Shown one piece after another: positions 1 to 4,871 of a stretch of DNA of 9,478 nucleotides; positions within the stretch are counted from its first letter, which is position 1, and each line of letters starts with the position of its first letter. The notes under the pieces are model-generated. The model saw only the letters and a list, made by a program, of their open reading frames with translations. It was not told the DNA's origin and made no database searches. The stretch lies in NCBI GenBank assembly GCA_009776675.1, contig WRNK01000032.1:1-9478 (forward strand), written 5' to 3'. The position numbers and the translations under genes were made by a program. This stretch comes from Methanimicrococcus sp. GTDB lineage: Archaea; Halobacteriota; Methanosarcinia; Methanosarcinales; Methanosarcinaceae.

Positions 1-1
1 T

Positions 2-1030
2 ACGGCGGCGGCTGTTCGCGATGATATGGGCGACGGGCGCTGGACAATTGAGGGCGGTGCGCTTGTAATGGCGGATATGGGCATTGCAGCGGTTGATGAA
101 ATGGACAAAATGCGCGATGAAGACAAAAGTGCCCTTCACGAGGCGATGGAACAGCAAACCATCAGTTTAGCCAAAGCCGGCATTATTGCCACATTAAAAT
201 CAAGATGCGCCCTTCTTGGTGCGGCAAATCCTATTTACGGCAGATTTAACCGCTACGAAAGTCTGGCGGATCAAATTGATATGCCGCCGGCACTTTTATC
301 ACGTTTTGACCTCATTTTTCTTTTGCTTGACGTTCCCGAAAGCCGAATGGATGAAAAAATTGCAACGCACGTTGTCCAAACACATTATGCGGGAGAGTTG
401 ATTCAAAATAAAAACAACAATGCGGCTTCTGAGATTACTCAGGAATACATCAACAAGCAGATGGTTAATATTTTGCCGGAGATTGAGCCGGATTTGCTTC
501 GAAAATATGTCGCCTATGCGCGAAGAAATGTTTATCCTATTATGGATGAAGACGCTCGAGCTCATTTGGTTGACTTCTATACCAGCCTGAGAAAGCAAGG
601 GGAAGGCAAAAACACACCGGTTCCGGTCACCGCCCGCCAGTTGGAAGCGCTGGTTCGTTTGGCAGAATCCAGTGCAAGAGTCCGGCTGAGCAGCAGGGTG
701 ACGATGGAAGACGCCAAAAGGACAACAGAAATCACAATGGAGTGCTTGAAAAATGTCGGCATCGATCCGAGTACCGGTCTTTTGGACGCCGATATTATGG
801 CGTCGGGAATCAGCCACTCGCAACGTGATAAAATCGGATTGTTGAAAGAAATCATTCGAACCATCGCCGGAAGAACAGCCGGCGGCATCGCCAACCGTGC
901 CGAAGTTTACAAAGAAGCCGAGAAGTCCGGCATTAATAAAGAAGAAATGGATGTGTATTTAGGAAAAATGAGTAGTGGTGGAGACATTTATTTCCCCGAC
1001 AATGATCATATTAAACCGATTCAGCGGTGA
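2..1030 (+). CDS. mcm: MCM replicative DNA helicase, C-terminal part (5' end outside window)
   Basis: ATP-driven 3'-5' helicase that unwinds DNA at archaeal replication forks as a hexamer. The reading frame is open from the window edge, so the N-terminal DNA-binding domains and Walker A lie outside; 342 residues are visible. In fragment numbering, Walker B is GIAAVDEMDKM (Asp32-Glu33), the pre-sensor-1 hairpin region is about 50-68, sensor 1 is ALLGAANP (about 70-77), the arginine finger is in LLSRFDLIF (Arg101), and the sensor-2 helix follows PVTARQLEALVRL (Arg212). Residues from about 273 form the small C-terminal winged-helix domain (SQRDKIGLLKEII onward). No intein interrupts the visible part, a common insertion site in archaeal MCMs. 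The stop is TGA at 1028-1030. The segment YARRNVYPIMDEDARAHL is very like Methanosarcina MCM from memory. DUF424 follows 79 bp downstream on the same strand. The family call is secure. Confidence 0.97.
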   Translation, partial: TAAAVRDDMGDGRWTIEGGALVMADMGIAAVDEMDKMRDEDKSALHEAMEQQTISLAKAGIIATLKSRCALLGAANPIYGRFNRYESLADQIDMPPALLSRFDLIFLLLDVPESRMDEKIATHVVQTHYAGELIQNKNNNAASEITQEYINKQMVNILPEIEPDLLRKYVAYARRNVYPIMDEDARAHLVDFYTSLRKQGEGKNTPVPVTARQLEALVRLAESSARVRLSSRVTMEDAKRTTEITMECLKNVGIDPSTGLLDADIMASGISHSQRDKIGLLKEIIRTIAGRTAGGIANRAEVYKEAEKSGINKEEMDVYLGKMSSGGDIYFPDNDHIKPIQR

Positions 1031-1061
1031 TTTATCGTTGATTCATCGTTGATTTATCGTT
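1029..1061 (+). repeat. Three tandem 11-bp repeats starting in the mcm stop codon
   Basis: GATTTATCGTT (1029-1039), GATTCATCGTT (1040-1050) and GATTTATCGTT (1051-1061) lie head to tail; copies 1 and 3 are identical and copy 2 has one change. The array begins in the TGA stop and is followed by AATTCC. It sits in the mcm-DUF424 gap. Function unknown; it could be a slippage product or a protein-binding array. Confidence 0.85.
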
Positions 1062-1109
1062 AATTCCAAATTATTAAAATTCATCACAGATTTCATTGAA
1101 GGAACGCTT

Positions 1110-1400
1110 ATGTATGTGAAAACCTACAAAACCGGTAAAAATTTCATGGTGGCTGCATGTGATCGTGAGTTGATCGGGCAGAGACTCAAAAATGAAAGCT
1201 GTGAAATCTGTGTTTCAGCGTCATTTTATCAAGGAGCGGAAGCGGATGAAGAAGTTTTGGCGGAACTTTTGATGAATGCGACAACGGCAAATTTGATTGG
1301 CGAAAAAGCGGTTGCCTGTGCAATTGAATGCGGTATTGTTGATCCGGAATCGGTGATTTATTTTGGGAAAATACCCCATGCTTTATACTTTACGGTATAA
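1110..1400 (+). CDS. DUF424 family archaeal protein
   Basis: A 96-residue protein matching the archaeal DUF424 family (recognised from memory): it starts MYVKTYKTG, has the CDRELIGQRL motif near residues 18-27, VSASFYQG near 36-43, and the family-typical segment ATTANLIGEKAVACAIECGIV (about 57-77), ending in a short strand with PHALYFTV. The molecular function of the family is not established to my knowledge; the protein is small, soluble, and has no signal peptide or membrane segment. A Shine-Dalgarno site GAAGGA (1098-1103) lies 6 nt before the ATG and supports this start. It follows mcm by 79 bp on the same strand and may be co-transcribed. A small inverted repeat TATAC/GTATA overlaps the 3' end of the gene and GATCTAAGATC (1401-1411) follows the TAA. 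Confidence 0.9.
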   Translation: MYVKTYKTGKNFMVAACDRELIGQRLKNESCEICVSASFYQGAEADEEVLAELLMNATTANLIGEKAVACAIECGIVDPESVIYFGKIPHALYFTV

Positions 1401-1700
1401 GATCTAAGATCGTTAATAATTTTCATCACTAATAAAACACAATAATTATAAACAATATCCTTATTTATGTTGAAAGAATCTAACAAGGAAGGGATGTTTA
1501 AGTGTTCAAAACTTTCTAAACATTTAACCTTGAAAAAAAAGAGTATGAGGGAAGGTATTTCGGGATTTGAAATTTATAAATTAACTGAGGAATAACTTGT
1601 TTTTCTGAAATTTATAATTTTACCATTTATTGAATCGGTTTTTGAGAATTATTTTTTAAGTGAACCGTTTCATTTATTGCTGCCTTTTTGGGTGATTGAC
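1401..1700 (+). other. AT-rich intergenic region between DUF424 and the coiled-coil operon
   Basis: No recognised gene. It holds GATCTAAGATC (1401-1411) directly after the DUF424 stop; an inverted repeat with arms ATGTTTA (1494-1500) and TAAACAT (1517-1523), whose loop can pair further through AGT/ACT; and two TATA-containing 12-mers described separately. A 42-codon open frame (1467-1595) crosses the inverted repeat; it is weak and is discussed in the findings. Confidence 0.6.
1568..1617 (+). promoter_or_regulatory. Duplicated BRE/TATA-like element upstream of the coiled-coil operon
   Basis: The 12-mer TGAAATTTATAA occurs at 1568-1579 and again at 1606-1617. Each contains TTTATAA preceded by GAAA, a fair match to archaeal BRE plus TATA. 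Initiation about 25 bp past the second copy would give a leader of roughly 60 nt before the TTG at 1701. Which copy is used, or whether both are, cannot be told by eye. Confidence 0.4.
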
Positions 1701-2306
1701 TTGAAAACTGAAGAAATCAGAATATTAGGACGCGACGAATTAATTTCTGCCGTGATCGCAAAACACGAGCGTATGATTGCGGAATATTCGTCTGAATATG
1801 ACACGTTGAAAAGCACTTCCAGTGAACTAGACACTGAAATCAATGAATTGAAAAAAAGCATTGAAGAAGCTGGTGAACAAATCGGTGTTTATGAAGAGAA
1901 GAAAAACCTCTTTGGTCACAATGCCTTGGAAGAATTGGAAAAATTTGAATTGAGAACGATGGACTCCGACAAAATAAAAATCGGTATCCAATCCTTGATG
2001 TCTGCCAAAAGCTCCGATACTGTCGAAGACAGAAAAACCGTTTATGAATCCCTTTGCTCTGATGTCAGAAGTATTTCAGAAAATTCAGAAAAAGACACTG
2101 AAACAAAAACCTCTCTTTTAGCAAAAATCGACGACACTTTTAAAGCTTATCAAGATGAAAATGCCGCAAAAGAGGAAATCGCTTCTAAAAAAGCCCTTCT
2201 TGTGGTAAAAGAAGGCGAAATTCAGGAAAACAAAAGAGTCGGATGGCTTGAAAAACGCATCGGCAGCCATAAAGAATCTTTAGAATACTGGCAAGGAATG
2301 AAATAA
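1701..2306 (+). CDS. Coiled-coil protein, first gene of two-gene operon
   Basis: Hypothetical 201-residue protein, rich in Glu, Lys and Ser, without signal peptide or membrane segment. I chose the TTG at 1701 because GGTGAT (1691-1696), matching the archaeal Shine-Dalgarno consensus, lies 4 nt before it; the frame is open further up, to a TTG at 1677 (209 residues) with no such site. The product begins MKTEEIRILGRDELISAVIA. Heptad-like spacing of Leu, Ile and Val among charged residues suggests coiled coil at about 15-70 (KHERMIAEYSSEYDTLKSTS region) and 125-195. A less regular middle (about 70-125) may be a loop or hairpin turn. It ends WLEKRIGSHKESLEYWQ. The next coiled-coil gene starts 13 nt after its stop and the stop overlaps that gene's ribosome-binding site, so the two are probably translated from one mRNA and may bind each other. 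I do not recognise a named family. Confidence 0.8.
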   Translation: MKTEEIRILGRDELISAVIAKHERMIAEYSSEYDTLKSTSSELDTEINELKKSIEEAGEQIGVYEEKKNLFGHNALEELEKFELRTMDSDKIKIGIQSLMSAKSSDTVEDRKTVYESLCSDVRSISENSEKDTETKTSLLAKIDDTFKAYQDENAAKEEIASKKALLVVKEGEIQENKRVGWLEKRIGSHKESLEYWQGMK

Positions 2307-2319
2307 GGATGGGTTGAAA

Positions 2320-3750
2320 ATGACAGACGAAAACATGACTTTTGTTGAAGATATTGAAACCCCCGTTGAAAGTACTGAAACAGTTGAAAGTACTGAAACC
2401 GTTGAAAGTACCGAAACCGTTGAAAATACAGAAACTGTTGAAAGTACTGAAACCGCTGAAAGTACTGAAACCGCTGAAAGTACTGAAACCGCTGAAAGTA
2501 CTGAAACAGTTGAAAGTACTGAAACAGTTGAAAGTACTGAAACAGTTGAAAGTACTGAAACAGTTGAAAGTACTGAAACAGTTGAAAGTGCTGAAACAGT
2601 TGAAAGTACTGAAACCGTTGAAAGTGCTGAAACTCCTGAAAGTATTGAAGCTCCTGTTGAAAGTACTGAAACACTTGTTGAAAGTATTGAAACTCCTGTT
2701 GAAAGTACTGAAACGAAAAACGACAGAAAAAAACCGATTGATGAAATCGCCGCAGGAGAAAAAGCTGAAGAAGCCATTTTGAATGCAGACAAAGAAATGG
2801 TCAACATGCATTTAAACGAGTTAAAAGCCAATGTTGCCAAAATGACTGAAAATGAAGCGAAAAGCAAATCGAACCAATTAAGAAACGTATTGGAACGCGA
2901 CGAAAAAGCTTTGAAAAACGCTTTTCGGGAATTGAAAGCCCAACGCATTGACGGCGATGATTTCAAGAAAAAGAGAGACGAATTAAACGCCAAAGTCCGC
3001 GAATTATCAGACATCGCGCAGGAAAATCGCTCAAAAAGAGACGCTGTCAACTTAAAAATTGCTGCCTTAAAATCTGAAAGAAACGCCGAAATGGAAAAAA
3101 CGAAATCCATGGCAGAAGAAATGACGGCATTGAAAGTAAAAAGAGATGAATATAACAAAACATCCAAAGGCACTTATGCTCAATTGATGAAACAGTACTC
3201 TGACGGCATAAAAAAATTCTTGGAAAGTGACATCAATTTAGACCACGAGAAAACCCTCTTTGACCGTTTGACCCGCTTAAATGACAGAGTCGGCGCCACC
3301 AAAGAAGCCAATGAACTTCATGACAAGATTCAAGAAATTTACAACACCAACAAAGGTGCCTACACAAGAAGCGATGAATTGTCCGCCGAAATCAAGCAAC
3401 TTTCCGAAGAATCTCAAAAACACCATTTGGAAATGATTGAAACCTACCGCAAAGTGGATGAATTGAGAAAAGAAGCCGACGGATACCACCGCCACCTCAC
3501 CGAAAAATACAGCCTCATTAAGCCGACAACGACAAAAATTGACACGCTTAAGAAAAGCATCGCTGTTACCCGAAAAGAGTTGGAAATTTATTTGGAGCGC
3601 ATGAAAGACTTCCAAAATGAAAAAGACGGAAAGCGCATTGATAAAGTTCACACCGCCGCCAAAGAAAAATTAAAGCAAAACAGCCGCCTCAGCTTAGAGG
3701 ACTTAAGTGCGTTAATTGAGAAAGGCGATATCGAATTTAAAGAAAAATAA
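2320..3750 (+). CDS. COG1340-type archaeal coiled-coil protein with acidic N-terminal VESTET repeat
   Basis: A 476-residue protein in three parts. Residues 1-15 are a short leader. Residues 16-105 are 15 tandem hexapeptides of the form VESTET or AESTET, and 106-132 are four degenerate units with inserted Pro or Leu. Residues from about 135 to 455 are charged coiled coil with motifs such as KKRDELNAKVREL and RSKRDAVNLKIAALK, which resemble the archaeal COG1340 coiled-coil family from memory. The C-terminus (SRLSLEDLSALIEKGDIEF) also fits that family's conserved end. Proteins of this family are near 290 residues as I recall, so the repeat arm is an addition. No membrane segment or signal peptide is seen, implying a cytoplasmic structural protein. 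The ATG at 2320 is preferred over the TTG at 2314 because AAGGATG (2305-2311) lies 8 nt upstream of it. Function unknown; some homologues carry a phosphoserine phosphatase annotation, but no HAD motif is visible here. Confidence 0.8.
   Translation: MTDENMTFVEDIETPVESTETVESTETVESTETVENTETVESTETAESTETAESTETAESTETVESTETVESTETVESTETVESTETVESAETVESTETVESAETPESIEAPVESTETLVESIETPVESTETKNDRKKPIDEIAAGEKAEEAILNADKEMVNMHLNELKANVAKMTENEAKSKSNQLRNVLERDEKALKNAFRELKAQRIDGDDFKKKRDELNAKVRELSDIAQENRSKRDAVNLKIAALKSERNAEMEKTKSMAEEMTALKVKRDEYNKTSKGTYAQLMKQYSDGIKKFLESDINLDHEKTLFDRLTRLNDRVGATKEANELHDKIQEIYNTNKGAYTRSDELSAEIKQLSEESQKHHLEMIETYRKVDELRKEADGYHRHLTEKYSLIKPTTTKIDTLKKSIAVTRKELEIYLERMKDFQNEKDGKRIDKVHTAAKEKLKQNSRLSLEDLSALIEKGDIEFKEK
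2365..2715 (+). repeat. 18-bp in-frame tandem repeat (VESTET/AESTET), 15 regular plus 4 degenerate units
   Basis: The unit is GTTGAAAGTACTGAAACA with few variants. Fifteen regular 18-bp units run from 2365 to 2634, then 2635-2715 has units with an extra Pro or Leu codon (21 bp) and a final plain unit. Units starting at 2455, 2473 and 2491 share a GCT (Ala) first codon. The four units at 2509-2580 are identical to the base. Such local homogeneity suggests recent duplication by slippage or unequal exchange. Since 18 is divisible by three, copy-number change keeps the frame. Confidence 0.97.
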
Positions 3751-3833
3751 GCGGAAATTTTCCGTTTATTTCCTTTTTTTGTTTTTTAAAAATGTTTGCT
3801 TGTTTTCGTTTTACTTTCATTTTTTTGTTTTTT
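3751..3833 (+). terminator. Terminator region of the coiled-coil operon
   Basis: Immediately after the TAA there is a palindrome CGGAAA-T-TTTCCG (3752-3764), followed by T-rich DNA with T7-G-T6 tracts at 3774-3787 and 3820-3833. Runs of T on the coding strand are the usual archaeal termination signal; the palindrome may add a hairpin. Confidence 0.65.
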
Positions 3834-3865
3834 AAAAATGTTTGCCTGTTTTCGTTTTACTTTCA
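3774..3865 (+). repeat. 46-bp tandem direct duplication in the convergent intergenic gap
   Basis: Copy 1 is 3774-3819 and copy 2 is 3820-3865. They match at 45 of 46 positions; the only difference is T at 3800 against C at 3846. Each unit begins with T7-G-T6-A5 and ends with TTTTACTTTCA. A further run of six T follows copy 2. The duplication doubles the T-tract terminator of the upstream operon. Confidence 0.95.
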
Positions 3866-3932
3866 TTTTTTGAAAGTTCTTATTTTTATTGTTTTTTGGC
3901 ATTTAAAAAAAACGATACCGATTGCTAAAACT

Positions 3933-4009
3933 AAAAACAAAAAATAGGATTAAGAAAAAACAAAATGGGGTTAAGAAAAAACAAAAAAAGAAAAGAAAAA
4001 AGAAGGTGC
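3933..4009 (-). terminator. T-rich terminator region of rps6e (minus strand)
   Basis: Read on the minus strand, the DNA after the rps6e stop is nearly pure pyrimidine and contains T7-G-T6 (3976-3989), a second T4-G-T6 tract (3955-3965) and T6-G-T5 (3933-3944). The first two lie in a 16-bp direct repeat (3950-3965 and 3971-3986 on the + strand, TTAAGAAAAAACAAAA). This is consistent with several consecutive archaeal U-tract termination sites. Confidence 0.65.
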
Positions 4010-4483
4010 TTATTCAGCAGCAACTTCTGCTTTTTCTTCCGATACTACTTCGGGTGCTTCTTCTTCTACTGCGGCTTCAGCTGCTTCTTCCACAACTTCT
4101 TCCGGCTCAAGTCCGAGTAATTTTTCAATTGTTGCGTCGCCGTAAACGACAAGTTTGGCATTTAATTGGGAAACGTCTTGGGAAACTTCGTTGCCGCGGA
4201 TGAATTTTCTTCTTCTTTGACCGTTGATTTTCGGAGCAAAACCGACACCGCTTGCGCCGAGAATTCTTTTTTTGGCTTGACCCGGGAGGTCTCCTTTCAT
4301 AACAAAGCCACTTTTATCACAGCCGCCTGTTAATTTTAATTTGTAGCCGGACAAACCAAGGAAAGCAGCGTCTATCTCCATGCCAATGGTTTTGCCAAGA
4401 ACTGCTTTTTCTTTTGCTGCGTCTAAATCAAATTTGTATGATTTTCCTGTTTTCGGGTCAGCGAGGACCATTTTAATTACCAT
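4010..4483 (-). CDS. rps6e: Small ribosomal subunit protein S6e (eS6) with acidic C-terminal tail
   Basis: Component of the archaeal 30S subunit. The 157-residue product has the family's hallmark segments: an N-terminal strand MVIKMVLADPKTGKSY, the GLSGYKLKLTGGCDKSGF motif (about 43-60), DLPGQAKKRIL (65-75), GVGFAPKINGQRRRKFIRGN (79-98), and the conserved VSQDVSQLNAKLVVYGD (about 100-116). Residues 125-157 form an extra tail, almost all Glu, Ala and Val, with 14 Glu. A good Shine-Dalgarno AAGGAG precedes the ATG by 9 nt. In many archaea this gene neighbours IF2 or RNA polymerase and ribosomal genes; here it stands alone, converging with the coiled-coil operon. The core S6e assignment is certain; the role of the tail is unknown. 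Confidence 0.97.
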   Translation of the reverse strand: MVIKMVLADPKTGKSYKFDLDAAKEKAVLGKTIGMEIDAAFLGLSGYKLKLTGGCDKSGFVMKGDLPGQAKKRILGASGVGFAPKINGQRRRKFIRGNEVSQDVSQLNAKLVVYGDATIEKLLGLEPEEVVEEAAEAAVEEEAPEVVSEEKAEVAAE

Positions 4484-4871
4484 AATACAAAACTCCTTAT
4501 GATTTTAATTTATGAATGAATAATAATTGAAATTGAAAGCAGCATCAATCAATTTATAAAATAACAAAAGCAGCCGCAACCGCATTTTGTCATATAAAAA
4601 ATAATGCTGCAATAAAGGCATAATCAAAACCGAATCCAAAAGAACGAATGCATTGAATGATAATCCATCGTTTTAATCGAAAAAGAATTCAGAATTGATA
4701 ATAATTTGAAAGTAAGTTTCCGTCGTCGTGTTGGGGTATAAATCTCTTTATTGTTTATAAATCTTATTCGTGAGAATATCTGCAAATTGAGAAAAAAGAA
4801 ATCTGAAAAAAAAGAAAAGGATTGAATAAAAACCAAAAACGGTTTTCATTCAATCTGTAATAACAAATATT
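4484..4871 (-). promoter_or_regulatory. rps6e upstream region with TATA candidates
   Basis: This 388-bp gap has no gene. On the minus strand the best rps6e TATA candidates are TTTTATAAATT (about 4551-4561), which would give a leader of about 45 nt, and TTTTTTATAT (4591-4600). Two more TTTATA sequences occur near 4736-4762, too far upstream to serve simply. The far end (4801-4855) is the terminator of the surface-protein gene, listed separately. I saw no structured RNA. Confidence 0.4.
4801..4855 (-). terminator. Hairpin plus T-tract terminator of the surface-protein gene
   Basis: Arms 4820-4834 and 4841-4855 are complementary over 15 bp with a 6-nt loop. The single mismatch is A-C when read on the plus strand but a G-U wobble on the minus strand, so the stem is complete only in the minus-strand RNA. 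On that strand it is followed by CCTTTTCTTTTTTTTC and more T-rich DNA. It starts 16 nt after the TGA at 4872. Confidence 0.8.

Noticed and set aside
299..894. Minus-strand frames opposite mcm
   Set aside because: Antisense to a certain MCM coding sequence, with no motifs.
2..1030. Intein or frameshift in mcm
   Set aside because: The visible frame is continuous through Walker B, sensor 1, arginine finger and winged helix without an insertion.
2365..2715. CRISPR array
   Set aside because: The 18-bp units are contiguous, without unique spacers, and lie inside a coding frame.
2342..2782. Plus-strand frame rich in KVLKPLKVL over the repeat
   Set aside because: Shifted-frame reading of the same repeat, with no RBS and ending soon after the repeat.
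2185..3173. Long minus-strand open frames across the coiled-coil gene, with repeated FSTFN, FQYFQ or STVSVLS residues
   Set aside because: They are antisense shadows of the 18-bp repeat; a repeat length divisible by three keeps every frame open. The plus frame has an RBS and a recognisable family.
3922..4203. 93-codon plus-strand frame rich in Lys and Leu
   Set aside because: Made of the A-rich terminator DNA and the antisense of the S6e acidic tail.
4624..4836. 70-codon minus-strand frame in the rps6e upstream gap
   Set aside because: Low-complexity Phe/Ser-rich translation of AT-rich DNA, starting inside the gap and overlapping the surface-gene terminator hairpin; no RBS or homologous motif.
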